A stretch of DNA of 64,000 nucleotides, from positions 1 to 64,000 of the forward strand of contig JAUIRK010000040.1 in NCBI GenBank assembly GCA_030549495.1, read 5' to 3'. Within the stretch, counting starts at the first letter, position 1; each line of letters opens with the position of its first letter. Both the position numbers and the translations under genes were made by a program. Shown piece by piece: positions 1 to 11,689 of this stretch. The stretch is from Nectonema munidae. Taxonomy: Eukaryota; Nematomorpha; Nectonematoida; Nectonematidae. The notes beneath the pieces are model-generated. The model saw only the letters and a program-made list of their open reading frames with translations. It was not told the DNA's origin and searched no databases.

Positions 1-299
1 TAATAATAATAATTTTATTTTCAAAAGTATATATTTTAAAAGAAATTTGCGAACAAAAATAAATATGGATAGATCGGCATCGAACCAAAAGTATAAGGAG
101 ATTAAAGGCAAAATTTACTTTTGAAGGTTGGTATCAAAGGCCATTAAAACCGCTGAAAGAGACATCAACCTGCTTTTAAAATCTTGATGTTAACAGGGAA
201 TATATGTTGGAAAATGCATGAAAAGCGAATCGCATTGGTAAAATAAATATTTTAGATGAGGAAGTGAAAAGAAAAAGAAACACACCTTATAATTAAGAA

Positions 300-3210
300 T
301 AGATTACATTCCTAACAGGTATTTAGAATCCATTAGGATAAGAAGTGTCATGCTTTACAAAGAAACAATTTGATGATACGTATTGAGTGATTGGTGCAAT
401 ATAGTAGTTAATAAAATTTGCTAAGACCATCTTTTGAAATGCTTTAATATTTGTAAAAACTGATTGAAAAAAAGTTCATTGGTATTGTAGAGTGTAGAAA
501 TTTTTGTATGGTAAAGCATTCTCTTGATTCTGGAAACAATTATCAAAGGTATAGACATTTTACCAACAAAAAAACGAGAGACCTTCTGTTTTTCTCAAAG
601 TTAAAAGGAGATAAATATGTTGAAAATTAGGGGGCAACATATTATTTTAAAAATTTGTACAACGTATTATTTACATTGAAATTATATATCTTCAGATTTG
701 ACAAGTGGTGTTCGTGAAATATTCTGTTTGTATGAGAAATTGATGAAGGTGAAGACAACTCTTAGTGTTTTTTTTTGTAATGAAAAAGAGAGTTGTGTCT
801 TTTGTATGTCCCCAGTTGAATATGCTGTATCTAAGATGAGGTAGAAAAAGGGTTTTATAAAGAATACATGTGTTTTAGTAGGGAGGAATCTTTTGGCTTG
901 TCTTAGGAATACCAGAGATATAAGCCAATTTGTGAGAAGATATGAGATAAATGGCTTTGCCAAGAGAGATTCCTCTTGACAATCAAACCCAAGTAATTAA
1001 ATTCGTTAACCTTTTCATAACCAAGCTTTTCTTAAGTAGTTTGCATATTGAGTATAGCCAAATCTGTACGAAAAGGAAATATATTTAGACTTTTTTTTGT
1101 TCAAAGACAAGCCATTTTGCATAAACCAATTTTGTAACATCCTAACATTTCTCTCGAGAAAGTGATCATTTAAATTTTCATGTTCCAAAAGTACTGTTAT
1201 GTCATCCGCATACATTAGAACTCTTGCATCTGATGTGACACTAGCAATGTCGTTCATAAAGATGTTGAAAAGAACTGGGGCTAAAATTGTACCTTGGAGG
1301 CACTCCAGAAATCACTTTCTTTTTATCAGATATGCAATCATTGACATAGACCCTTTGAGATCTGTTTTCAAGATACGATTTGAAGAATTCAATAGTGGCA
1401 TCAGTAAAACCATATAGTCTTAATTTGGACAAAAGTAAGGAATGGGGTAGGGAGTCGAACGCGCGGCTTGTATCTAGAAACAGAGAACAAACTTGGTTTC
1501 TTCTGTCAAGGGAAGAGATTACGCAGTTCAAGAAGTAAGTATGCAAAATTTCTGTAGAATAGTGCTTTCTAAATCCAAATTGAAATGGAGATAAGAGGTT
1601 GTGAGTTGTAAGGTAGTTATCGAGCTGTTTGTGAATAATTTTTTCAAATACTTTTGAGACAGAACTTACGATTGATATAGGTCGGTAGTTTACAACATCA
1701 CTTTTGTCACCCTTTTTTGTGGACAGGAATTATTTTGGTACTTTTCAAAATTTCAGGAAAGGTGTTATTCTGGATGCATAAGTTGAATGATTTCATCAGG
1801 GGATGTGCAATGTAGTTTTGAACTTTTTTCAAATCATAAACTGATAGGCCATACACATCTTCAGAGCGACTACCTTTTAAAGAATTGAAGGACAAAAGAA
1901 TATCATTCATAGAGATATCTTTGAGAAAAAATGTTGAAGATTTAGATTCAAGGGTAAGTGTACTATCTTTGTGTACGTAAGTACTATTAAAGCTTTCAGC
2001 GAAGTAATCACTAAATAGTTTACAGATAGAAACATCCCTTGATACTTCGACATCATTAACAACCATATGGGAGATTTTAGACTTGGCTCTAGGCTTTCAA
2101 AAGAATTAATAATTCTCCAGGTAAACTTTGTATCCTTATTATTACTTAGTATTTTTCAAAATAATTTCTTTTTAAATTTTTGGCCGTATATTTAACTTGA
2201 TTTCTCAGAAAGACAAAGATATCTCTTAATTCGTAAGTCTTTGATTTTTTCCATTTAGAGTAGGCCTTATTTCTTTTATTAATTAATTCTATAAGGTTTT
2301 CATTGACCCAACTATTTTTTATTTTCCTAGTATGGAGGGTTAGAAAAAACATTTCATTGATAAATTTTTTAATTCTGAGATTTTTGAAATAAGAGAGCTT
2401 AACAAATAAGAGGGATCGTTTTCTTCTTGATTAACAAAAGAGATCCAATCATATTCAGAAAACTAAGCTTTAAAAAAACTTTTTCATCAAAGAAAGAATT
2501 ATTTTTAGTTTTTGAAAGAGAAGCATGTTTTAAAGATAACCAAATAGGGTAGTGGTCTGATATGTTTGTATCTCAAATGCACAAATGCTGAATAATCAAA
2601 TTTGACGATTTGGTATCAAGATATTGTCCAGTAAGGTGTCACTATTCGGACGGGCCATAGTAGTAATTGTAGGAAGCATCGAATGAGAGATACACAAGGG
2701 GATGAAAAACCTATTAATAGCTCGACTTTCAATATTAAAAAGATTGAAATTAAAATCTCCAATTAAAATATTAGTAAAATTGAGAGGAAGCTGATTCAGA
2801 TAGATTTCAGACTGGTCGTTAAAAAAGACTCTCAACCATGGATATATTTGTTGGTAGTCTATAGAAATTATGCAGCATAAAAAAACGTCTATTAATTTAT
2901 TGGTTCCACGCAAAAATACTCAGCAATAGACTCAAAACTACCAGAACTAAAGATTTTATATGAGGAATTTTCATGAATAAAAAACATAAACCCCAGCTTC
3001 TTTTGAGATAACTCTCGGCGATGATAAAAATATATTAGAGGCAAAAGTAAAACTAGAAAAAATCAGAATCTGAGCCAAGACTCTTGCAAACATATAACCG
3101 ATATAGGGTGGGTGGAATGCCAGTTTAACGTACTTATAAGTACTTCTAACTCTGAGAAAATTTTTGCTCTTAATGATTGAATATTAAGACAATAATATTT
3201 AATTCATTAG
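300..3210 (-). pseudogene. LINE ORF2: endonuclease and reverse transcriptase, broken
   Basis: Read from high to low coordinates. About 3,210-2,430 is the APE-type endonuclease: a NIQSLRAK start and an ICLQESWL motif near 3,180-3,070, then LIGDFNFNL and RPNSDTLLDN at 2,913-2,596, and SDHYPIWLSL below 2,580. The reverse transcriptase follows: the palm entry NYRPISIVSSVSKVFEKII near 1,690-1,610, motif A FLDTSRAFDSLPH near 1,480, motif B region SGVP near 1,300, and the catalytic YADD box near 1,200. The C-terminal part, including the SYLLTNWLISLVFLRQAKRF stretch, runs through 963-682 and fades below about 400. Several frameshifts (for example between motif B and YADD) and stops divide it into short frames. 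The family role is target-primed reverse transcription; this copy cannot encode it. Confidence 0.87.
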
Positions 3211-3249
3211 TTTCTATAACCGAATCGAGGGGTTAGAAAGGAACTAGAT

Positions 3250-4407
3250 TTTATATTAATGTTATCATCGAATATGTTTAAAAAAGAAAATATATCATTA
3301 AAATTAGATATACCTAAAAAATTATTCGTAGTCATAGACAGTATGTTTTTTAACAAAGTTGATTTCTTTCTGGACAAATTTACAAGTTTGTTAAATGCTG
3401 AATGATTAATGTCTGGGCATTTACTTTTATTACAGTTAGCACATTTGTATTCAGATTCAGTGACTGTACATGAACTACCGTTATGACTTTCACTACAAAA
3501 CTTACAAACACTCGTATTCTTACACTCCAGATGCTGTATGACCCATTAAACAACAGTTAGAGCACTGTTTATATGAATAAAGGTAAGACCTAGAATGAAA
3601 CAAACCAAAAAACGGTCTATAGTTGCACATACTAATGTATTTAAAAACAGAAGAAGATACTTTTGGTACCGCAATCTTTAAATTTTGATCCTTGAACCAG
3701 TTTAGAGAGTCAAAAAATTGCATCATACCACCACTGTCCAAAATAGTTTGAAGACCATCATTTTTTGACAAAATAGAAGAAACTATGGATTCATTGTCGA
3801 ATGATGTAGGAACTAACAAAAAAACTTAGGATAAAATTTCACTTCTTTGATGATTTTTGTTGTGCAACTCTCTATAATTTCTTTTGCCTTATCAGATGAT
3901 ACTTTGTTTGGAAAATTTAAAACAATTGAGTTTTTAAGATTGATGGCTTTTTTTAGTGGGACGGTCAATTTTTCATCAAAGCTTGACAAGAGTTTCTCTC
4001 GATCATTATTTTCAGTAGATACGATTAATTGATTTAATACGAGCTTTTACCACATCTGAATATAAAGGCCTTTCAACAGCATATTCATTGGATTTATTTT
4101 CTTTTGTTGGGTAAACATAGGGAAAGATTTTAATTATGTTCTAGCTTTGTTGAAGTGTTTTAAAAATTTGGGAATTGTTTGGTTTGTCTTTCTTGGATTC
4201 TGTTTGTGAAGAAGGAGAAGAAATCCATGACTTACTTAACCATCTTATTCCTAAATGGAAAAATTTATCGATGACTTCACTAAATTCTTTATCAAGATTT
4301 TGACAATCGTAACAAAACCATTCTCCACATGAATGACAGTGAGCCATATCATACATGAAGAAATCTTTACAAAAGAAGCACGACCAAAGGTCTTTGACTT
4401 TTTTCAT
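3250..4407 (-). pseudogene. LINE ORF1: PHD-like finger and CCHC knuckles, broken
   Basis: The start MKKVKDLW at 4,407 opens an 88-codon frame with a Cys/His cluster (CFFC, then CHSC and CYDC at residues 10-35) resembling the PHD-like fingers found in ORF1 of some CR1/Jockey-group LINEs. Downstream, 3,819-3,520 gives a conserved middle domain ending in a first zinc knuckle, CSNCCLMGHTASG. After a frameshift come a second knuckle (CKFCSESHNGSSC) and a Cys-rich CANCNKSKC stretch at about 3,540-3,400. ORF1 proteins of this kind bind RNA and accompany ORF2. The frame is interrupted by several stops and shifts. It lies just upstream of ORF2, as expected for a two-ORF LINE. Confidence 0.8.
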
Positions 4408-4420
4408 GGAGAGAGAAAAA

Positions 4421-5463
4421 AAATGTCGCGAAAATTTTTAGGAAAAATAGAAATAATATTTTAAGGAAATAATATTTTAGGAAGTAATACTTTTGAAAAA
4501 GGAAACCAGAAGAGAAATAAAGTATTATTACTACGAATAACAATAGTTTAAAACTCTGCTGTACTTATAATAACCAACAAAACACCTTTACAAATAAAAC
4601 TTAGTTAAAATTATCCGCCATTTTTGTTTAGAGCAAATAGAGAAAAAAAAAAAAGAGACAATATGATTATAATATTTCAATTGCTAGAGTTAAACATTTT
4701 AAATATGTTGGTGTGACCCTCTCCTAAAATTTATCATGGACCCGCCTTCTGTATAAATCTGTTAATTTTGAAATTTCTTCCGCTTTCAGCCCTTTTCTTA
4801 AAAATTCGCCGATTTCTTTTAATTGAATCGAAGAGTATTCTTTATCACTCCACAATTTTCTTACATTAGATACGCAAACATTTCGGGGTTACTTTAATTT
4901 TACTCTTTTGAATGGAATTAACAGAATTCAGCTCAAGTTCTTCAAATTCATTGACTCCAATTTTAACTTTAACTTTACATTTGATCTTAGTGTTCATCAA
5001 ACCTCATTTTTACTTCTGATGATCCTTTCAATAAATTTTTTATCAAAAATAAAGAATTACATCCATACAATACAAGACCATTCTAAATTTCATTATCAAT
5101 TTCTCTCATAGAATCTCAAATCTAACAAAATATGAACTGACAGGTTGAGATGAACCCTCATAGCATAGAGGTTGAAGATGATAAATAAAATTTTCTACCC
5201 GCGTTCAACCGTACAGGTTATGAGAATATATCATTACATAACAGAAGAGAATTTCCTAAAACTCTTCATACACCAAAAATATTTCTTCAATATATTGTAA
5301 GAATATTTTTCGATTCCTTGATTTTTTATTTTGATTATTTGAGAATTATGAAAAATTGCAAAATTATAGGCAACAATTTTGTAACATCGTATGAGGTATA
5401 CAAATCTTACATCTAACAAAATATGAACAGAAAGTTTAATATTTTTTGATTTTTTTAAAAGAA
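4421..5463. other. AT-rich stretch between LINE and palindrome; one weak exon candidate
   Basis: No clear gene. 4,440-4,500 has short repeats around ATAATATTTTAGGAA, perhaps LINE leader. On the minus strand 4,888-4,724 is an open 55-codon stretch ending in TAG whose composition looks protein-like (WSDKEYSS, EIGEFLRKGLKAEEISKL, LYRRRVHDKF). It is reminiscent of a small SANT/Myb-like or other helical DNA-binding segment, but too short to assign. The rest, up to 5,463, shows nothing I can support. Confidence 0.3.
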
Positions 5464-5480
5464 TATTTCAATAAAAATTC

Positions 5481-5528
5481 CTTACTTATTGGTTATCCAA
5501 CCCGCTTACTTATTGGTTATCCAACCCG
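5481..5528. repeat. 24-bp perfect tandem duplication at the left palindrome edge
   Basis: Two head-to-tail copies of a 24-bp unit (begins CTTACTTATTGG, ends CCAACCCG) at 5,481-5,504 and 5,505-5,528. The mirror site in the right arm (about 62,065-62,090) has a single copy, so this arose in the left arm after the arms were formed, or is an assembly error. Confidence 0.9.
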
Positions 5529-5762
5529 CACTAAAAATCTTTGCTTTTATAATGCATATTACAGCATAGCTATCTTGTGCGATAAAGATGATATATCTAT
5601 TTATGTTAGAAGAAAAAATTGACAAAATATTTTAAAACTAACTTACTCACTGACTAAACAAAAAATCTACTGACCAACTATCGGATCAACTAACTAACTT
5701 AAGCTTTTAAGTTATCGATTCAATTAACTAGTTAATTTGTTAGATAGTAGTTCGATAGTTAA

Positions 5763-5876
5763 CCCTTTGAGGATCAGTGTGACAGCGGTGAACCAAGAAA
5801 TGAAGACCGTCTGATGTAAAATTCGATTAAAAAAGAAAACAGATGTTAAGTTCTGAAAATTATGGTCCTCAAAGGG
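5763..5876. mobile_element. piggyBac-like MITE, left-arm copy
   Basis: A 114-bp element with terminal inverted repeats CCCTTTGAGGATC and GGTCCTCAAAGGG. It is preceded by TTAA (5,759-5,762) and followed by TAAG, one base away from a second TTAA. CCC-starting termini at TTAA targets are the hallmark of piggyBac-type elements. It has no coding capacity. The surroundings (5,636-5,965) are rich in degenerate TTAGTTAG/CTAACTAA words. Confidence 0.75.
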
Positions 5877-5879
5877 TAA

Positions 5880-8800
5880 GCAGATGGTTGGTCAGTTAGT
5901 TACTTAGTTAATTATGCAGTGTGTTAAGCAGATGGCCTCAAAATTAGTTAGTGGGTTAGGTAATTTTAAATGATATCGTTTATTTTTTTTAAATAAAAAT
6001 TTTTTTTAATTATTCTATTATCATTATTGCATTTTATTATTCTATTAGTTACAATATTTTGTAATTTTTTTATAAAGTTAATCAGAAACTGTTTTTAAAG
6101 GTGGTGGTAGTAGGAAGAAGAGACAACAAACAAGTAGCAAAAAATGTTCGTAAAATATTCAAAGTATAAATAAACGACTGCTTTCCGAATTCAGCTCCCG
6201 TAAAAAATAGATACGGCATTTCCAAATCTCAGTAACCTTTTTCTGTTTAGTTTGTGAAATTTGGATATGTGCGCACTCGCTGTGATATAACTAACAACCT
6301 CCAATATTGGTAATGTTGATTTTTTTAATAACTTTTTGGTTTTTGAAAATAAGTTATCATCATGTTTTAAGTAATGATTATTAAATAATGAGGCATTGTT
6401 CGTTTTTTAATTTGCCGCAAAGTTTTTTCAGAATTTTTCAATTTTTACTTTATCCAAAATTTTTATGCATGTACATTGACATCTTCTCTCTAAATTTTTA
6501 AGAAGTATAAAACTTGTGTTTGCTTAGAGTAGCTATTATGATATCCGCAACCGCTAGAATTGCAAATTTGATATCCGCATCCGCATTCCCATCAGCGGAT
6601 GCAAGAAATTTCACATCTGATACATCTCTAATTTGTAGCTGACTTGATTATTCCATTTTAAAAATGACATCAAATAAATCTCGCGAACTAAAGATGTGCA
6701 GAAATACACGTTATTGCCGTGATGTGGCACTGCGTTAGGCAAAAAGGATAGACAACAATTAGAAATGATTGCTTATGATGAAGAAAGAACGGATAAATAG
6801 AAAGGAATCAGGTCATCAAAAGACTGTTATGTTCGAATTTTCAAGAAATATCAATCGTTGTACACACCTATGCCAAGTGTTACTTTTGTGCAACATTTGA
6901 ATTTTTAAATCACTTTTTAATGAGGAATAAACATTCAATGCAGGTTAACATAAGCATATAGAGATAGAACAATTTAAAAATAGTTAGTGCGTTGATGTTC
7001 ATAAAAAACACTTTACTATAACTTTAATAAATTGCATGAATGAATTTAGAATTTCAGTCATCCAGTATTATCTTTTAATTTTTTTGTATCTTAGAAGATG
7101 AATTCAGAAAAAATATAAAGTAATAATAAATAATATTTATATTTCCATTTTAAGTGCAATAAAGTGTCCGTATAGCTACAGGCTATATTAAATAAATGTC
7201 AATAAAAAATTTATGGAATCCTTCATAAAGATTCGTTCTAACAAGAGTAGTAAATTTGAAAAAAATAATTCAAAAATGAAAGAATCTTCAGAGAGATTTA
7301 CAAAGAAGCAAACGAGAAAGAAGTTTATTAGTTGTCGGTATCGGATCCAAGGCAGAATATTCTTCTAAAACTGGACAGATAAAACGGATGTCAGGATCGT
7401 GAATCGAAGACGAGACCACTAGTGCCATTCGCTAAAGTTAGCTTTTACATTAAAAGTTCGATGCCTATCTAAATGTATTTTAGAAATAGTGAATTTTTGA
7501 CAATCAAATTTGGTGCAAAACACTCCACGCTGCCTTCATCTTTCTTTAATAATGAAACGCTATATAGTCATTCCTGTTGTGTAGAATACATATCTTAAGC
7601 TTTCTTATAGCCATCTTACTCGTTACTATTCCAAGAATTAACCCATGATTTAACTCAAAGACAGCGTCCTTTCAATTTCCCTTGTATTTGCAATTAAAAT
7701 TAGTAAAATTTTTATTGAATTTTAAATATTCGTTTTGTTTTAACTTTTAATAATTATGGAAAACTTACTTCATAGCAGAATAAAAACCAAAACAAAATAT
7801 CTTTTATCATTTGCAAAACGTCAGTAAAACTTTGGAACTAAGGAAAAAAATCTTATATTGATTATCGAATTATAAAAATATATTAAATAGATATATTGCT
7901 TAGATAAAAAATTTCATAGAATAAGAAAAAATTAACAAGCTAGCTTTCTTCATTGCATTGTGACATCTAATTCTATCAAAATACCCATTTATATAATAGC
8001 TTATATATAACTCTATTATATTATACCACAATTTAAAAGAATATGCTAAGATTAACACAAGCATACTAGTTTCACAAGTGCACCCTAACCTATTTTGATT
8101 TATTTTAGCTAAAAGCACCTTAACTATCAAAATAGTACACAATTTGTTTTAAACTATAGGTAAAGTAAAACATGCCGGAAAATTGGTCAAAATACTTGCA
8201 AAGGCAAATAAAGACTTATTTGAAATATTCCATGTAAAACCAAAAGAAGACAAAATCACTCTATAGCTCTCATTATTTTAAAAAATATACTGAATTTCCT
8301 ACAACATTTGGGGTTTCAAAATCTTATTTTATGAAAATTTGAATTACATTAAGGAATATCATTATATATGAATGAATACCTAAATGTCCAGAAACAAATT
8401 ATTTCTGTGAATTCCAGTAAATATAACAGTATAGTAAGATTAATTAAAGAAAAATTTTATTGAACATCTTGGAAAATACATATCTTATATAATGAAAGAA
8501 TTTTTAACTGATCTCAATACAGAAATAGAAAGCTAACGAAGGGATAACACTAAAATACAATGAAAGGAGAATAATTGAATTATACTTGATAAACAAAGTG
8601 AATGATGGTGTAGACAGATAAAGAAATTATGCAAGCCGTAACTTGCCTTAAAAGAAGTGAATGGAATTTAGATTTCGCTTATTCTGAGTTACTATTTATG
8701 AAACAATACGAGATAACAAGAAATAAATATTCATGGATAACATTTCTAAGACTGCATTCTATATTCCAGACTAATAAATATGATTAACATTTTAAAAGAA

Positions 8801-9016
8801 AAAGAAACCTCAAAGTGTTTTCCTGGACACAAAGCTTTACCTTTTGGCTATAGCGCTGTTTTTGAGATTTAGGTATTTCAGTGTATGGGTGTCTAATGTC
8901 AGAATCTATTAGTGTATGTTTGTATTCGTATGTATCTATGTATGTCTAGATGTATATATACAATTAAATAGGAAATTTTATGTCAAGAATGTCAAAAATA
9001 TGTATGTATGTGTGTG
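5880..9016. other. Gene-free AT-rich flank, left arm
   Basis: I see no supported gene. Content: degenerate TTAG repeats to about 5,965; the ATATCCGCA-CCGC hairpin repeat at 6,540-6,602; and TATG-rich microsatellite from about 8,915. An 80-codon minus-strand frame at 7,900-8,142 is conserved in the mirror copy, but only because the arms are alike; its composition (very rich in I, L, Y, K) fits chance translation of AT-rich DNA. Confidence 0.6.
6540..6602. repeat. GATATCCGCA-CCGC repeat with hairpin, left arm
   Basis: Two near-copies of GATATCCGCAACCGC / GATATCCGCATCCGC at 6,540-6,554 and 6,570-6,584. The second forms a perfect 8-bp stem (GCATCCGC 6,577-6,584 with GCGGATGC 6,595-6,602) around a 10-nt loop. 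It is probably part of an interspersed repeat; the family is not recognised. Confidence 0.5.
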
Positions 9017-9307
9017 CAGGGATGGACCGAGAAGGGGGATAGGGAGATGCATAACCCCCCCCCCACCAGCAATCTATTCAAGAAAAATTAAGGTTGGAGT
9101 CCACCCTAACATAGAAATCAAAATTGATGAAGTCATTGATCGATTTTCAAAGCAAAAAGAAAGAAGAGAAAGACTTTGTAATATAATTTTAATCATTTAT
9201 TTTACATACGTTTTCAAATTTCTTCCCTAATAAAATGTGTAAAATATTTTGATAATATTAGTATACCCCCCCCCCCCACACACAAAAGATTTCTGGATCC
9301 CCCACTG
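9017..9307. mobile_element. Non-autonomous hAT-type element (MITE), left arm
   Basis: A 291-bp element beginning CAGGGATGGACCGAGAA and ending in the reverse complement of CAGTGGGGGATCCAGAA. The two termini agree at roughly 12 of 17 positions and carry the CAG...CTG ends common to hAT elements. It is flanked on both sides by TGTGTGTG (9,009-9,016 and 9,308-9,315), a fitting 8-bp target duplication, though it sits in a TG microsatellite. It contains C-runs at about 9,054-9,064 and 9,266-9,277 and no transposase frame. Confidence 0.7.
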
Positions 9308-9954
9308 TGTGTGTGTATGTATAGATCTGAGTGGGCTAAACTGTGTGTGCCGTGAGAAATTGATACTGTACTGCAACGTTTTTTTTGAAGATTAATAGAA
9401 TTGAATTTTTAACTCAAGGCAAATTTTATTTTCCTAAAATAATTTATTTTAAGTTTTAATTTTTAAGTTTCAAAAAAAAAATTTTCATTCATAATTCGTT
9501 CAAAGTGTAGGTTAAAAAAGTTAATTTATGATATTTCAATCTTTAAAGAAAACTGATTTTCTTTGCATGTTTCATAATAAAAATGTATCCTGCAAAATAA
9601 CATTCTAGATTAAATTTTTTGTAAATTTTATGTTTTTTTCAACCGATTTTGGACCAATTTTTTGAAACGCAAAATCCGAAAACAGATATCCGTTTCCTTC
9701 GATTAGGCCAGACTTTTATGTCTAAGCTGATTTTTAAAAAATTCAAACTTCTGAATTTAAATTGATTACATTTTTGTCGTATTATTGCTTGATTTTTGAT
9801 AATATTCCTTAGCAGAAAATAGTTTTTTAGAAAAAAAGTGTTTTTAATACAATTTTTTAATTAAATGTTATAAACTACGATTTCGTAAATTGAAAATATA
9901 GACATTGATAAAGATAAAATGTAAATCGAACGTTACGACAGCATGGTATAAAAT
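9308..9954. other. Gene-free AT-rich stretch, left arm
   Basis: TG/TATG microsatellite at the start, then AT-rich sequence with poly-T/poly-A runs. Nothing coding or RNA-like is seen. Confidence 0.55.
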
Positions 9955-11415
9955 CTACGGCATGAACTTCTCGTTTATTCGAACTTCTAGAATGTTCACA
10001 GAGAGGGATATTTCTCCTAAATAGTCCAACAGTAATCAGCTACCATCACTGCATCCCAGGGTCGATGATATCCGATCTCCATCTTTTTCATCTACCAATG
10101 AAATTTCTCTCCTTATTCGTTGTACATCGATCCCAGATTCTCAGGAAACCGATCCATATTTGAAAATAAGAAATGAACTTGGCATCCTAGCTTTCTGAAA
10201 GCAGACAGCATATTGCCGACAAGTTCAGCATAGCCTCAGCCTTGTTGTTACAAGGAAAGTTTTCACAACCAGAACAAAGATCAACGCTTCCCGTTCCACT
10301 TTGTTGGTTGAGCTCTTTTAATTCAGATCTCCGATGAGTTGACGGATTTGAGAACCATCAAAGATATGGTTAAATTTGAAAAGCCTACACAAGTATGTGA
10401 AGCAGTAACCATCCTTGTCCAGTACTTGATGATCTATTAATCAAGCTAAACTTGATGTGCAGCGAAAGAAGGAGTAACTCGTCACTGTCACAAAAGGGTT
10501 GTTGATGACGTCTTTGTTTGCGCGGCAGCAATTACTCTTGCACAGGCCAATCCTTCTTCGTGTAATGCTTGGAGTAGTGGTAACCCCAACTATTCCACAT
10601 GCACAGAAAGCATGAGTACTCAGCGAAGTTGGCCTACAGTCCTAAGTCCTAACAAAAAATTGTCATCTTCAGGTCAACACAAATAAATCATTCATGTTGA
10701 TAACAAATTTTTTCCAGCGATTTTTTCACCGCTTCATGCTTTTCCTTCAGTGTAGCCGAGTGAGGAAAGGGTACATAAGTAAACTGTTGCAGTTGTGAAG
10801 GTGAACATTTCAGCAATCGCTTGTTGTCAATGAACAGCCTCCAATTTGGGGTTCTCAGTACTGTGACACTTCAAACTTCTGCAGAAGCTGAACAAAAGAA
10901 AATGAAGCTACTTTTTACGTCTTTGTTGTGGTAAAAGTGATGTAAGGATTGTAAGAGAGGAGGTTTTTTGCTTCAATCTGTACATAATAGTTCGACAAAA
11001 GACTTTGACAAGCTGAGATCACGAACGAGATCATTTGGTATACGGGGACCTGTTTTGGGCAAAGGATTCGGAGCATCATCGTTAATAATTACTTATTCTT
11101 CTTTTCTTTTTCATTATGTTAACTACTAAAGGAATCTTCATCACTAATGTTATAAAAATCTCTAAAGACAGGAACTATAATTTCATCTTAGCTGTTTATT
11201 GTGTTGATCAAAAGTGCAAAAGAAAGTAATCAATGTAATGATTTTCGGCTCCTTCCAACTATAGGAATCTCAAACTTCAGACAACTCTTCTTGTTTGGTC
11301 CATTGACGCAGATAATAGATGCATGCCTTGAATACTATGTGTGGCACCAAGGCTTTATCATGATCACTGTATCCATAATAAGAACAGTTTTTTACAAAAG
11401 TTATGAATGATAGGA
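9955..11415 (-). pseudogene. Arthropod multicopy protein family, pseudogene (left arm)
   Basis: The mirror copy of 56,180-57,640. On the minus strand the same landmarks are legible in pieces: the DCYFC-type motif near 11,330-11,210, an NDLVRDLSLSK-like stretch near 11,020, the LHIKFGLI stretch near 10,450, the RQLI-D stretch near 10,340-10,300, the SNMDRFPENLG stretch near 10,140, and the EHSRSSNKR-K tail near 9,990. It has many stops and frameshifts and cannot be expressed as one protein. The function of the family is unknown to me; it occurs in very many copies in arthropod genomes, which suggests spread by or with transposons. Confidence 0.75.
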
Positions 11416-11689
11416 ACTATTCCCTATGATTTATTCCCGTAAATGTAGCGAAGTTCTTCTCGGTCAAAACATTTTATTTATATCTAAAATAAAAATAGTT
11501 TTTTTTAATTTTCAATATTTAAGTAATAATTTCATTTTTTAGTTCTAATTTTTCATTTTGAATTATTTAAAAATTTTAGCTTGGCTAAGTTTTAAATAAA
11601 TAATGGATAAATTTTTCTAGGATCAAAAAATATCAGTCAAGTAAGGCATCCTAATCAAGAACTAAAAATTAAATATCAACATCATCAAA
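11416..11689. other. AT-rich spacer between two pseudogenes, left arm
   Basis: Very AT-rich (poly-A/T runs at 11,465-11,600). No feature seen. Confidence 0.5.

Larger units (their letters stand above)
300..4420 (-). mobile_element. Decayed Jockey/CR1-type LINE, nearly full length
   Basis: A non-LTR retrotransposon on the minus strand, with ORF1 at high coordinates and ORF2 (endonuclease then reverse transcriptase) at low coordinates. The order PHD-like finger, CCHC knuckles, APE-type endonuclease, RT with YADD is typical of Jockey/CR1-group LINEs. Both ORFs are broken by several stops and frameshifts, so it is a dead copy. The 5' end lies somewhere between 4,410 and 4,640, where an ATGGCGG-like context and AT-rich leader are seen. 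The 3' end is unclear. The window begins with a short TAA/ATT repeat that could be the 3' tail, but the sequence between about 300 and 12 is too decayed to say. It lies wholly outside the large palindrome and is single copy here. Confidence 0.88.

Noticed and set aside
7900-8142. 80-codon frame conserved exactly in both arms (mirror at 59,451-59,693), possible gene
   Set aside because: The conservation follows from the palindrome; composition is that of AT-rich chance translation and no domain is visible.
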